This document shows positions 1-9,018 of a stretch of 64,000 nucleotides of DNA, in pieces (within the stretch, counting starts at the first letter, position 1; the number at the start of each line of letters is the position of its first letter). The DNA comes from Ignavibacteriaceae bacterium (GTDB taxonomy: Bacteria; Bacteroidota; Ignavibacteria; Ignavibacteriales; Ignavibacteriaceae): contig JABWCL010000020.1 of assembly GCA_013360295.1 (NCBI GenBank), positions 1 through 64,000 on the forward strand. The letters run 5' to 3'. The notes under the pieces are model-generated. The model was not told the DNA's origin. It saw only the letters and a program-made list of their open reading frames with translations, and did not search any database. Both the position numbers and the translations under genes were made by a program.

Positions 1-368
1 GAACTGCTTTCGAGTATCAACCCTTTAATGACTCCGGTAATAGTTGCGGCGACCGATAATACTATCCTGCCTCCCATTGAGTAGCCGCATAACACAGCAT
101 TATTCTTTATTATCAAACTCAGAAATTCTGAAATTAGTTCTGTTAATCCCTCCTGCGTATAATAATAAGACGCGGAGGGTTTATCACTCTTCCCGCAACC
201 TGGTAGATCCAGAAAATAATAGTTGTGCTGTCTGTTAAGTAATAATTCAATCTCCCCCCAGTCAGAGCTGTCCCCGGTAAAACCGTGGATAAAGACAACA
301 TTCAATCCTTCCGCCTGATTTATGCTGGCATTATAAAACACACTAATATCTCTAAAACGGAAATACAT
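1..368 (-). CDS. Alpha/beta hydrolase, MenH-like (partial, 3' end outside window)
   Basis: The reading frame runs from ATG at 368 off the left edge of the window, so only about the first 122 residues are present. The visible part has an HGFTGDSSDW oxyanion-loop motif, a DLPGCGKS motif after the third strand, and the nucleophile elbow GYSMGGR. HGFTG plus GYSMGGR is the combination seen in MenH (2-succinyl-6-hydroxy-2,4-cyclohexadiene-1-carboxylate synthase of menaquinone synthesis) and close relatives. The acid and histidine of the triad would lie beyond the edge. It is the last visible gene of the minus-strand run that starts at purM, 69 bases after the deacetylase-like gene. MenH is an inference; a generic esterase of the same fold is the alternative. 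Confidence 0.75.
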   Translation of the reverse strand, partial: MYFRFRDISVFYNASINQAEGLNVVFIHGFTGDSSDWGEIELLLNRQHNYYFLDLPGCGKSDKPSASYYYTQEGLTELISEFLSLIIKNNAVLCGYSMGGRIVLSVAATITGVIKGLILESS

Positions 369-437
369 AGAATATTACTTTTCTCTGGCTAAAAATACGA
401 AAGGTACTACGAATAAGGAACTTAAAACGAAAGTTAA

Positions 438-1388
438 TCAGGAATCTAGTTTATCCGTAAGGGCTCTTACGTGAGCAAGGACGCTGTTCCCAAGAGCGTC
501 CAGGTTATATCCCCCTTCAAGAACCGAAATTATAGGACAGGACATCTCCTTCGCCAGTTCAGAGATAATATGGGTAAGTCGTGTGTAATCTTCTTCGGTT
601 AACAAGATATCTGCAAGGGGGTCATCCTTGTGCGCGTCGAAGCCTGCGGATATAAATACCAGTTCCGGGTTGTATTCTCTCAAAATGTTTGTTATATCCT
701 TCGAAAAAATTTCTCTGTATACATTGCCGTCAGTCCCCGGATTCACTGGGAAATTATACGTAAACCCTTTACCGACGCCATTCCCCGTCTCATATCTCAT
801 CCCGGTCCCGGGATAAAGGGGATGCTGATGAATACTTATAAACAAAACATTCGGATCTGAATAGAAGATTTCCTGGGTACCGTTTCCATGATGAACGTCC
901 CAATCTATTATCGCTACACGGTTGTAACCTTTAACTCTGGTGGCATATGCTGCCCCGATGGCAACATTATTAAATATGCAAAAACCCATCACCCTGTCCG
1001 ATTCAGCGTGGTGCCCAGGGGGCCTGATACAGCAAAAGAACCGTTTCGAAACCATTGCCGACGCATCATCCACCGCGGCAACAACACTTCCAGCGGCACG
1101 AAGCGCCGACTTAAGTGATCCCCCGCAAGCATAAGTGTCCCCGCCGTCGAGCATCGTTGCCTTCTCTGCAATCGAATAATTCACATAGTCCCAATGCCTA
1201 CGTGTATGAACTAATTTCACCTGATTTTCAGCAGCAAGAGGTGCTTCTTTAAATAGCCAGTTCTCCATTTTATTCTGCATCAAGACGTCACAGATTCTTT
1301 CTGTTCTCTCCGGTCTCTCCACATGGAATTCGGCAGATTTATGCAGCAGGCATTCTGTGTGATGATATATGATGACCATATTCATCAT
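438..1388 (-). CDS. Histone deacetylase family protein (class II/AcuC-like amidohydrolase)
   Basis: This 316-residue protein has the arginase/deacetylase fold of zinc-dependent deacylases. Visible active-site parts are RPPGHH (His126-His127, general base pair), DWDVHHGNG (zinc ligands Asp164 and His166), AGFDAH (third ligand Asp251) and EGGYN (catalytic Tyr294). All expected residues are present, so it should be active. Bacterial members remove acyl groups from lysine side chains, polyamines or small amides; the substrate here cannot be told. The start ATG at 1388 overlaps the TGA stop of the PBP4 gene in an ATGA arrangement, so translation is probably coupled. It is cytoplasmic, as no signal peptide is seen. 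Length is normal for the family. Confidence 0.93.
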   Translation of the reverse strand: MMNMVIIYHHTECLLHKSAEFHVERPERTERICDVLMQNKMENWLFKEAPLAAENQVKLVHTRRHWDYVNYSIAEKATMLDGGDTYACGGSLKSALRAAGSVVAAVDDASAMVSKRFFCCIRPPGHHAESDRVMGFCIFNNVAIGAAYATRVKGYNRVAIIDWDVHHGNGTQEIFYSDPNVLFISIHQHPLYPGTGMRYETGNGVGKGFTYNFPVNPGTDGNVYREIFSKDITNILREYNPELVFISAGFDAHKDDPLADILLTEEDYTRLTHIISELAKEMSCPIISVLEGGYNLDALGNSVLAHVRALTDKLDS

Positions 1389-2800
1389 TTTTTACCGTAT
1401 GAGGCTATAATATCACAAATCTCATTCTGCACTTTTAACGCAGTTCTTAATTGAGAGTAATGGTTCTGCATCATTATTGAAAAGGAATACAAATTATTAT
1501 CCATATCTTTTACATATCCTGAAAGACAACTTACTCCGCTGAGTGTGCCCGTTTTTGCACGGACATTATTAAACGCCTTTGTCTGCTTCATTCTTGAAGC
1601 CAGGGTACCATCTACGCCGGCAATTGGTAGAGTTTCGTATAACTTCAGGTATTTCTCAGGATGGTTGTAATATAAATATTTTAGTATTCCGTTTATAAGT
1701 TCCGTGCTGACAAGATTGTAGTGTGAAACTCCGGATCCATCAACTATCCTGTAATTCGAAGGAACAAAACCCGAACCTTCAATAAGATCATAAATATATT
1801 CTATTCCCTCAGTCGCGTTTAACCTGCGTCTATTCTGCAGCATACCTAATTGAATAAGTGTAAGTTCAGTACTTAAATTATCGCTTGTTTTATTAACATT
1901 AGTCAGAACCTCCATTATACCCCTTTCTTTCCGATAAAGGGATACAGATGTGACACTGGTATCTCTAAGTAATTTCTGTCCGGTGACTTCTATGCCACTG
2001 GCTCTGAGCCGGGATTCCAATAAACTCAGGAAGTATCCCGCAGGATTAAACACATTCAACTTGATTCTTATCCGGGAATAGCGGTCATAGCTGCCTTTTA
2101 TAATGATGTCATTGGAGCGATTCAAGAAATCCCGGGTAACGGTGAGGTTTGAACCCTTCAGGGAATCAAAGGAGGCGTAATTATAAATAGTAACGAAATC
2201 TGCTTCAGGTTCAGTCCGTACTACAAGTGAATCGGCTTCCCTGTCAAAATATACCTCAACAATTATACAATTATCGTTGATACTGAGGGGGGTAAGATAT
2301 GGTGCGTCAGTAGAAGGATCATCATCCCACATCCATCCTTTCCCCCAGAAAAGCGAATCCATCAGGCCGATATCCCCCACTAAATCTCCTTCAATACGTC
2401 TAATCCCCTTGCCTTGGAGCGTCAGAATCAATGTATCCAGATCCCCTGTCACAAAATCAGGATCGGCTCCGCCAGCGACTATTAAGTCACCTTTAATAAC
2501 ACCCTCGTTCATAATTCCGTTATGACCGAACTCCGTTTTGTAATTATATTCTCCGGGAAGATTAATCAGCGCGGCAATTGTCGAAAAAAGTTTCATATTC
2601 GACGCTGGGTGAAGAAGGAATTTTTCATTCCTTTTATAAACTGATTTATTTCCCGTAAGGTCGAAAACCTCAACGGCAGCCATACAGGTATCAAAGTAGG
2701 GTTGAGTCAGGAGTGAATCAATTCGGCTTGCAATAACATTTCTCTTCTGAGGGAACAGAAAAGCGGAGAAGAAAATGAGAAATAAAAAAATCTTCTTCAT
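1385..2800 (-). CDS. dacB: D-alanyl-D-alanine carboxypeptidase/endopeptidase (PBP4 family)
   Basis: This 471-residue periplasmic penicillin-binding protein of peptidase family S13 cleaves D-Ala-D-Ala ends and cross-links of peptidoglycan. The N-terminus is a signal peptide (MKKIFLFLIFFSAFLFPQ). The three active-site motifs are visible: SNMK in HPASNMKLFS (SxxK nucleophile), DGSGVSHYN (SxN region) and RAKTGTLSG (KTG). Length matches E. coli PBP4. It starts one base after the stop of the TatD/radical-SAM gene and overlaps the deacetylase-like gene by four bases, so it sits inside a tightly coupled operon. A second S13 protein lies at 37921-39363; the two are diverged paralogues. Confidence 0.95.
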   Translation of the reverse strand: MKKIFLFLIFFSAFLFPQKRNVIASRIDSLLTQPYFDTCMAAVEVFDLTGNKSVYKRNEKFLLHPASNMKLFSTIAALINLPGEYNYKTEFGHNGIMNEGVIKGDLIVAGGADPDFVTGDLDTLILTLQGKGIRRIEGDLVGDIGLMDSLFWGKGWMWDDDPSTDAPYLTPLSINDNCIIVEVYFDREADSLVVRTEPEADFVTIYNYASFDSLKGSNLTVTRDFLNRSNDIIIKGSYDRYSRIRIKLNVFNPAGYFLSLLESRLRASGIEVTGQKLLRDTSVTSVSLYRKERGIMEVLTNVNKTSDNLSTELTLIQLGMLQNRRRLNATEGIEYIYDLIEGSGFVPSNYRIVDGSGVSHYNLVSTELINGILKYLYYNHPEKYLKLYETLPIAGVDGTLASRMKQTKAFNNVRAKTGTLSGVSCLSGYVKDMDNNLYSFSIMMQNHYSQLRTALKVQNEICDIIASYGKK

Positions 2801-2801
2801 C

Positions 2802-4163
2802 TTAAAAATAACTCCTTACTCTGAATTTAACTTTCATTTCTTCTTCGGTGAATTTCTTTGCCTTTTCAGCATCAACTTCCGGTAAATCAACTATCGTCAT
2901 AGTAACCTCTATACCAGAGTCTCTCACCTGTTTCGTGAATTCAATCATAACATCAAACATTTCCTGGTCAATTCCCATAAGTTCGGCGTATTGAGACCTG
3001 GAGATTGTGTTCAGACTCACCGATACTTCGTCTATCAATCCCTTCATTTCAGAGGCAATATTTTTTTTATTAATGTAACTTCCGTGCCCGTTTGTATTCA
3101 ACCTGGTACGTCCTCCCTCTTGTTTTACATATGCGGCAATCTCTTTTACAACGTCCCACCTGATGGTAGGTTCTCCGTAACCACAAAATACGATCTCCTT
3201 ATACTGTGCCGGGTCGCCAATTTCATTGATATAAACTGACGAGTCAGGCTCCTCAGACTTCTTTAACCCAAGATCATAATCCTTTATTGAAGGATCGGTT
3301 TTCCGCGAACAAAAAACACAATTTGCGTTACAACGGTTTGTTATATTAATGTATAACGCATCATAGAGTTTATAGGTATATTTCCCGCCTTCTCCGCCGT
3401 TGATCCCATACAATCTAAAGGCATTATAGGAAGTTCTGTCAATCACTTCCTGCATAGCCATTCCTTTTATCTCAGCAATCTTTTCAGCAACAAGCATTAC
3501 GTTTGAAGGTTCATTGCGTTTCCCTCGGTGCGGTGCAGGAGTCATAAACGGAGAATCCGTTTCCAGCAGCAGGTTGTCAATACTTACACTTCGAAGGATA
3601 TGACGGAGGTCATCAGCTTTTTTAAAAGTTATATTCCCTGTAAATGATATATAATACCCCATACTTATATATTTAATCGCGTGCTCAAGCGGTGCGTTAT
3701 AACAATGAAGATGCCCCTTCAATCCTTTGCCGCAATAAGATGAAAGGATCTCCAAAGTATCATCATCAGACATTCTGTTATGGACAATTACAGGAAGGTT
3801 GATATCCGCTGCGAGATCAAGCTGTGACCTGAAAGCGGAAATCTGTTTATCCTTCGGAGAAAAATCATAATAATAATCCAGTCCGATCTCACCTATTGCG
3901 ACAATTTTCCTCTCTTTTGCGAACTCTTCAATGTTTACAATATATGATTCATCCCACTCCGCCGTGTCATGCGGATGTATTCCGACGGCACCATAAACGA
4001 TATCATATTTCTCACAAAGTTTAACAACCTGTTCACAACTCGCCAGGTTAGTCGCCGGCACGATTATCGCGCCAATATTTTTTCCACGGGCTCTGTCAAT
4101 TACTTCATCAAGATCATTAATAAAATCGGGATAAAAAAGATGAGCGTGAGTATCAATCAGCAT
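2802..4163 (-). CDS. TatD-family metal hydrolase fused to a radical SAM domain
   Basis: This 453-residue protein contains two enzymes in one chain. Residues 1 to about 252 are a TatD-type metal-dependent DNase: DTHAHL (metal ligands His6 and His8), GEIGLDYYY, IVHNR, and ETDSPFMTP with the metal-binding Asp. After a short GGEGG linker, residues about 262-453 are a radical SAM domain with CNANCVFC (Cys278, Cys282, Cys285) to bind a 4Fe-4S cluster, followed by a GYGEP motif. This matches the TatD-linked radical SAM family, which is also encoded as a separate gene beside tatD in other genomes. The radical SAM reaction is unknown. It follows the TonB receptor by 9 bases and precedes dacB by 1 base. 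Confidence 0.92.
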   Translation of the reverse strand: MLIDTHAHLFYPDFINDLDEVIDRARGKNIGAIIVPATNLASCEQVVKLCEKYDIVYGAVGIHPHDTAEWDESYIVNIEEFAKERKIVAIGEIGLDYYYDFSPKDKQISAFRSQLDLAADINLPVIVHNRMSDDDTLEILSSYCGKGLKGHLHCYNAPLEHAIKYISMGYYISFTGNITFKKADDLRHILRSVSIDNLLLETDSPFMTPAPHRGKRNEPSNVMLVAEKIAEIKGMAMQEVIDRTSYNAFRLYGINGGEGGKYTYKLYDALYINITNRCNANCVFCSRKTDPSIKDYDLGLKKSEEPDSSVYINEIGDPAQYKEIVFCGYGEPTIRWDVVKEIAAYVKQEGGRTRLNTNGHGSYINKKNIASEMKGLIDEVSVSLNTISRSQYAELMGIDQEMFDVMIEFTKQVRDSGIEVTMTIVDLPEVDAEKAKKFTEEEMKVKFRVRSYF

Positions 4164-4172
4164 TATTCTACC

Positions 4173-6335
4173 TTAATATAGTAATTCTACTCCCAATGAA
4201 ATATTCCTGATCGGGGCAAGATTACCGATAATTTCTACATAGTTATAATTAAAAATATTATTTACCGTAAGATTGAGCCTTACCGGAACCTCCCATTTAA
4301 GGATTGTGTAATTCAGTCCCGCGTTGCTGACAACTACCGGTACCCGCTTATCCCCTTCTTTAACAATCCCCAGTTCAATCAATTCATTATCGATTTCCTT
4401 TACCTTGCTGGCAAACCTGGAATCCAAATGGAGTTCAAAATTCCCATACTTAAATCTCAGGTTGAAATTAACCAGATGTTTCGGACGATACTTAAGTTCT
4501 TTGTTCCTGGTAATGTCTTTTGTATCCAGCCAGGTATACCCTAAAGTATATGTAACGCGGTCAAGCAAGTATCTCCCTTTTACTACAATATCTGCACCGA
4601 TTATGCGGGCCTCCGCGACATTATTAAGCCGCACCTTACCGTCAGTCAGGTCAACTTCCGGTTCGATTAATCCCTCGTAATCATTCCTGTAAATTGAAAG
4701 ATCAAACTCAAGGATATTGTTCGGACGGAAGAGTATACCGGCTTCATAAGAAGCTGATTTTTCAGGCTTCAGCCCGGGGTTAGCTTTTATAACCACGCCG
4801 CTCGCATTGGTTGTGGTATATATCTCAGCCAGTGTGGGAGCCCTGAAAGCAGTACCTGCATTTAGCCGGTAATAAATGGATTGATCTTGTTTATAATTAA
4901 TTCCAATTCTGGGAGAAATGTTGTCGACTACATCCAAACCGCTCGCCTTGTTCCGGTCGTATCGCAGACCTGCCACAGAGGTAAGATCACTTATTCCTTT
5001 ATATTCAACTTGAGAGTACGCTCCGATTCCAGTAGATGTAGGATTCGAAAAGATGTTCGATCTTACCACACCGGTAAGAATTTCTGCTCCGCTCAGTATT
5101 TTAATTTCTTCCCCAAGGTCTGAGGCAAGGAAAACTTCATTCCTGAGTAAATTTGATACTGACCGGTTCGCTGAAACACTTTCATCCCTCCAGTCAGTAT
5201 GGTAATGACTGCTTCTGAAACCCAGGAATAGTGAGCTGGACAATTGAGAATCAAAGAGTAATGCGTTAATACTCCTGAAGGAATTCACTCGCTGATCGCG
5301 GTCTTCCTCCCGAGGGACAAGCGCATTTCTGGAGTCCTTCCAATAGATAAAATTACCACGGTACTGATCGAGACTTGATGAAAAGAAACTCATATTTGTA
5401 TATTCTGAAAAATTGTATTTCACTTTAAAGTAACCTGTCAGCCTTTTGTAGTAATCATCTAGTCTATATCCCTGACTTGTCTGATTTTTAAGTGAAACAG
5501 AATATCCAAAATTCGGGATCGAGTTGCTGTGAGAGACTGTAACCCCGCTGAAAGCTCTGTATTGACCGCTCCAATCCCATTGACTATGGGAAGGTTTGTC
5601 ATACAAACCATAAAATGTCTTAAGTATGGTAAGTCCCTCAGTTGTAATATCGCGGGTTTGCATATTTATAACCCCGCCGATCGCGGTTGACCCGTACAAC
5701 GAACTTGCCGGCCCTTTGACAATCTCAACATTTTCGAGATCGTAGAACGGTATCATTTCCCAGATTATCTCACCTGTATCTCCGGTATACAGCGGTATTC
5801 CGTCCAGCGCAGTCATAACCCTCGTTCCGGCTCCTCTGCTGTAACCGCTCGAACCTCTTATACTCACCTGGTCGAGCGTAATATTTACTCCGGGAACGGA
5901 TCTTAAAACATCGTCCACACTCTGAACAGTCCGGGCATTTAAATAAGAATGGCTCAATAACTCGGTTGCATATGGCAGAGCGTCGATGGCATGTTTGTAC
6001 TTCATCGCCGAAACCATAACGGGTGCAGTAACTACCTCAACAGATACCAACCTTACCTGATGAATTTTTCCGGATTCGATATCACTAATTTTTACTCTTA
6101 CAGTATCCGGATGGTATCCGAGCGAAGTTATGATAATCGTATAATCCTGAAGAGGAACTCCGGAGAAAGTAAAGACTCCTCTGAGGTTCGAGGTAGCGTT
6201 TGTGTTCAATTCTGTAAGGGAAGCTCGTGCACCGGTTACAGGCAAACCGTTTTCATCGGTCACTTCTCCGCTGATATTTCCAAACTGGGCAAAAGTAATT
6301 CCGGTAAACAGTATAAAAAATAGTATGTATTTCAT
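4173..6335 (-). CDS. TonB-dependent receptor with carboxypeptidase-like regulatory N-domain
   Basis: This 720-residue outer-membrane receptor starts with a signal peptide (MKYILFFILFTGITFAQ). Residues about 20-100 form a carboxypeptidase regulatory-like fold (ISGEVTDENGLPVTGA), common in Bacteroidota receptors. Residues about 105-230 are the TonB plug (VDDVLRSVPGV, IRGSSGYSRGAG, VEIVKGPASSLYGS, GGVINMQTR), and the rest is the 22-strand barrel ending in an aromatic residue (SLGVELLY). It imports a ligand using TonB energy; the ligand (vitamin, metal chelate or sugar) is not readable. It lies 2 bases after a lipoprotein gene and in the same run as a PD40 propeller protein, suggesting a joint surface unit. 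No riboswitch precedes it. Confidence 0.93.
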   Translation of the reverse strand: MKYILFFILFTGITFAQFGNISGEVTDENGLPVTGARASLTELNTNATSNLRGVFTFSGVPLQDYTIIITSLGYHPDTVRVKISDIESGKIHQVRLVSVEVVTAPVMVSAMKYKHAIDALPYATELLSHSYLNARTVQSVDDVLRSVPGVNITLDQVSIRGSSGYSRGAGTRVMTALDGIPLYTGDTGEIIWEMIPFYDLENVEIVKGPASSLYGSTAIGGVINMQTRDITTEGLTILKTFYGLYDKPSHSQWDWSGQYRAFSGVTVSHSNSIPNFGYSVSLKNQTSQGYRLDDYYKRLTGYFKVKYNFSEYTNMSFFSSSLDQYRGNFIYWKDSRNALVPREEDRDQRVNSFRSINALLFDSQLSSSLFLGFRSSHYHTDWRDESVSANRSVSNLLRNEVFLASDLGEEIKILSGAEILTGVVRSNIFSNPTSTGIGAYSQVEYKGISDLTSVAGLRYDRNKASGLDVVDNISPRIGINYKQDQSIYYRLNAGTAFRAPTLAEIYTTTNASGVVIKANPGLKPEKSASYEAGILFRPNNILEFDLSIYRNDYEGLIEPEVDLTDGKVRLNNVAEARIIGADIVVKGRYLLDRVTYTLGYTWLDTKDITRNKELKYRPKHLVNFNLRFKYGNFELHLDSRFASKVKEIDNELIELGIVKEGDKRVPVVVSNAGLNYTILKWEVPVRLNLTVNNIFNYNYVEIIGNLAPIRNISLGVELLY

Positions 6336-6337
6336 AA

Positions 6338-6856
6338 TTATTCCGGAGGTTGTGGAGGCGGATTATTGAAGTCGCAGATTATATCAATATTTTTCGTAAT
6401 ACTTTTTTCAAACACTGAAAACTTACCCGGTGCAGTTGTATCACTATTTGCGTAATATACACCGATCACATACCAGGATGACCTGTCCAAAAGTATTTCT
6501 GCAGAATACGAAATTGCGACCGCTGTATACGAGTAATCTCCGGGGGTAATCTCAAAGATATCCGCAAGCCTGTTTGCCTGTGAATCGTAACTATACGAAG
6601 AGGCGCCGATAGGGATTGAATCACCGACAAACGCAAGATTCAACGGATTAAAGTCACCAACTGTATTGAGTGGATTTCTGAACACAACAAGGTGTGCTCT
6701 CTGGATTCCTTCCGGCCAGTCGCCGACAAATGTTACCTTCCCTGAAAAACCGGGCAACTCAGTAACCGGTCCGGATGGTTCAAGCCCACCACCACACGAA
6801 GTGAAGATGACCAATGAAAAATAGGCGATAAATAAAATTAGTTTTTTGCTTTTCAA
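6338..6856 (-). CDS. Putative lipoprotein of unknown function
   Basis: This 172-residue protein starts at TTG (6856); no upstream ATG is in frame. It has a lipoprotein signal peptide with an FTSC lipobox, acylated cysteine at residue 21, followed by three glycines. The mature part is beta-rich with no recognised catalytic motif and ends in a proline-rich NNPPPQPPE tail. It lies 2 bases upstream of the TonB-dependent receptor gene and 44 bases after the PD40 propeller gene. This is the placement expected of a surface-exposed or periplasmic partner of the receptor, but a ligand-binding role is only inferred from position. Confidence 0.8.
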   Translation of the reverse strand: MKSKKLILFIAYFSLVIFTSCGGGLEPSGPVTELPGFSGKVTFVGDWPEGIQRAHLVVFRNPLNTVGDFNPLNLAFVGDSIPIGASSYSYDSQANRLADIFEITPGDYSYTAVAISYSAEILLDRSSWYVIGVYYANSDTTAPGKFSVFEKSITKNIDIICDFNNPPPQPPE

Positions 6857-6900
6857 ATGCAGAATTAAATAATTTCTTTGATTTTTTTTTAATAAAGAAG

Positions 6901-7884
6901 CTAGTTATTTATAAAAACAGCAACAGGGAAACGTATATCCAAGTATTCCTCTGTATCAACGGTTTTGATTTCCCCGGTTTGCAGATTACCCAAACAAATA
7001 TTACCGGTACCAAATTTTGTCGCTCCCGTATAATAAATATAACGTTCATCGGGAGAAAATGAAAACTGAGGATAGACTCCGTCTGTGTATGCAGCATTCT
7101 TGAAAGTCGAAATCACCTTCAGGTTCTCACTATTTACCACAACAATTTCCGCGTGGATCATATCCAATTCTTCAGCCAGTTCAGGGATTTTTTTAATGCT
7201 GTAAAACGCGATGTACTTACCAGAAGCAGACCATTGCGGGGCAAATGCCTCGGCGTTGCTGCCAGTGACGTATAAATCATTCCTGCTTGTGTTAGCGCCT
7301 TTCCCCATTTTTATACTGTAAATATTATTCTGAGACAAATTGGTGTATATAAATTTATCACTCTTTGGATGCCAGACCGGCTGGAATATACTCTGTCCGA
7401 TTTGATAAATACTATCCTGCCGGAAATTATAAACGAAGGTCTGACCTTCACGCGAAAATGTCAATCCTTCTGAAGACGGCAGCCAGGTTATTTGGACGTC
7501 CGGGGTAAACTCAACCTCGAGAAATTTCACTCTTTTCAATTGGGCATCCACAACCTCTATCCCCGTGGATGTGTAGTAGGCTAATAACATGCCGTCGGGT
7601 GACGGACTCCCTCTGAATCCTTTATTTTCCTGCTTTAGTTCTTTTCCATTCCAGTTGACGCTCCACATAAACCTGTCACTGTTGAAAAAAACTTTCTCTT
7701 GAAAAATAAAAGGAAGATAGGACTTGTTAAATCCAAGATCATTGATTTCTCCCAATGCAATATCGAGTACCCCTACCCTTATTTCATCGTTCATAAAATC
7801 GCCGTACGTAATCAGAACCCCGGTATTCTTTTGCGGGTAAAGATTAATTAATGCGAGCAGGAGAATCAGGATAACTTTCTTCAA
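6901..7884 (-). CDS. TolB/PD40-type beta-propeller protein
   Basis: This 327-residue exported protein (signal peptide MKKVILILLLALINLYPQ) has at least four PD40/WD40-like blades with the typical SPDGxxLAYYT pattern: GSPSPDGMLLAYY, PVWHPKSDKFIYT, PQWSASGKYIAFYS and FSFSPDERYIYYTG. Such propellers act as periplasmic scaffolds, as in TolB, or as sensor domains. It is shorter than TolB and lacks the TolB N-terminal domain, so I do not call it tolB. The start is TTG at 7884, overlapping the purM stop as TTGA. A lipoprotein and a TonB receptor gene follow. Confidence 0.85.
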   Translation of the reverse strand: MKKVILILLLALINLYPQKNTGVLITYGDFMNDEIRVGVLDIALGEINDLGFNKSYLPFIFQEKVFFNSDRFMWSVNWNGKELKQENKGFRGSPSPDGMLLAYYTSTGIEVVDAQLKRVKFLEVEFTPDVQITWLPSSEGLTFSREGQTFVYNFRQDSIYQIGQSIFQPVWHPKSDKFIYTNLSQNNIYSIKMGKGANTSRNDLYVTGSNAEAFAPQWSASGKYIAFYSIKKIPELAEELDMIHAEIVVVNSENLKVISTFKNAAYTDGVYPQFSFSPDERYIYYTGATKFGTGNICLGNLQTGEIKTVDTEEYLDIRFPVAVFINN

Positions 7885-8876
7885 ACAACCTCACCGATAG
7901 TAAATACCGATTCCCCAATTGAAAGAGTAAAGTCGATAATATTTTTCACGTCGTCTTTGGAAACGATAACAATAAGTCCGATACCTAGATTAAATACTCT
8001 TCGCATTTCATCTTCAGCAATCTCCCCGACAGTCTGAATTAGGTTGTATATCTGTGGCCTCTCCCACGAAGTCCAGTCCACCTTAAGTTTCTGATTGCCC
8101 CTTAAAATCCTGTACGTATTCCCCTCAATTCCACCACCGGTAATGTGGGAAAATCCACGAATGTCAAACCTGTTTTTCAGTGATTTTATCAATGAGAGAT
8201 AGGATTTGTGAATTTTCAGAAGTTCATCAGAAAGTGTGCAGTTAAGTTCCGGAACAAACTGATTAAGATTGAACCTGGATTGAAGCACTTTACGGGCTAG
8301 AGAATATCCGTTCGTATGCAGCCCGGAAGACGGAAAACCAAGAAGCACATTCCCTTTCTCAATCCGGGATCCGTTAATAATTTTATTCTTTTCAACTATG
8401 CCAACGATGGTTCCGCTCATATCGTAATGGGTGGTTTCGTATAAACCAGGCATCTCTGCGGTTTCTCCCCCGATCAGGGCGCACCCGTTCTCACGACAAG
8501 CGAGTGCAAAACCGTCTACGATTTGCTCCATTACTTCAGGGTGAAGTTTGCCAAATGCAAGGTAATCGAGGAAAAAGAGCGGTTCAGCACCGCACACTGC
8601 AATATCATTAACGCAATGATTCACAAGGTCCTGTCCGATCGTGTGATGCTTTCCGGACTCTATGGCGACCATAAGTTTAGTACCGACACCGTCAACACTT
8701 GAGACCAGAACCGGGTCAGTGTAGGCGTTTTTATCGAGATTAAAAAAAGCTCCGAACAAGCCGATATCGGAAAGTACATTCTCAGAAAACGTTGTTCGGA
8801 CTTTCGATTTTATCCTTTTTACAGCTTCGTCACCCGCGGAAATATCCACGCCGGCAGACCGGTAATCAATTCCCAA
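7881..8876 (-). CDS. purM: Phosphoribosylformylglycinamidine cyclo-ligase (AIR synthetase)
   Basis: This 331-residue enzyme makes aminoimidazole ribonucleotide from FGAM and ATP in purine synthesis. The N-terminal YRSAGVDISAGDEAV, the SSVDGVGTKL ATP/metal-binding segment, VNDIAVCGAEPLFFLDYLA, ALIGGETAEMPG, PSSGLHTNGYSLAR and HITGGGIEGN are all hallmark PurM segments. The start is TTG at 8876, preceded by GGAG at a 7-base spacing; the upstream ATG in ATGGAGCAT is in another frame. No other pur gene is nearby. It heads the minus-strand run and is divergent from hrcA across a 142-base gap. Confidence 0.97.
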   Translation of the reverse strand: MGIDYRSAGVDISAGDEAVKRIKSKVRTTFSENVLSDIGLFGAFFNLDKNAYTDPVLVSSVDGVGTKLMVAIESGKHHTIGQDLVNHCVNDIAVCGAEPLFFLDYLAFGKLHPEVMEQIVDGFALACRENGCALIGGETAEMPGLYETTHYDMSGTIVGIVEKNKIINGSRIEKGNVLLGFPSSGLHTNGYSLARKVLQSRFNLNQFVPELNCTLSDELLKIHKSYLSLIKSLKNRFDIRGFSHITGGGIEGNTYRILRGNQKLKVDWTSWERPQIYNLIQTVGEIAEDEMRRVFNLGIGLIVIVSKDDVKNIIDFTLSIGESVFTIGEVV

Positions 8877-8978
8877 GTATGCTCCATATAATTAAAATAG
8901 TAGGCATAATTTACATATTTTATGTGACAAATTAACAGTATAACCCGTAAAATGACCCAAAAATTGACCAAATTAGCG

Positions 8979-8986
8979 TATATTTG
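8979..8986 (+). promoter_or_regulatory. Candidate Bacteroidota-type -7 element upstream of hrcA
   Basis: TATATTTG fits the TAnnTTTG -7 consensus of Bacteroidota housekeeping promoters and lies 32 bases before the hrcA GTG. A TTGACC lies upstream at 8964-8969, but the 12-base gap between its TTG and the -7 element is shorter than the usual 19-21, so the upstream half is doubtful. No CIRCE inverted repeat is present in this purM-hrcA gap. Confidence 0.35.
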
Positions 8987-9018
8987 CAGTTTACTATTTA
9001 TTAATTTTTCAGGCTTTA

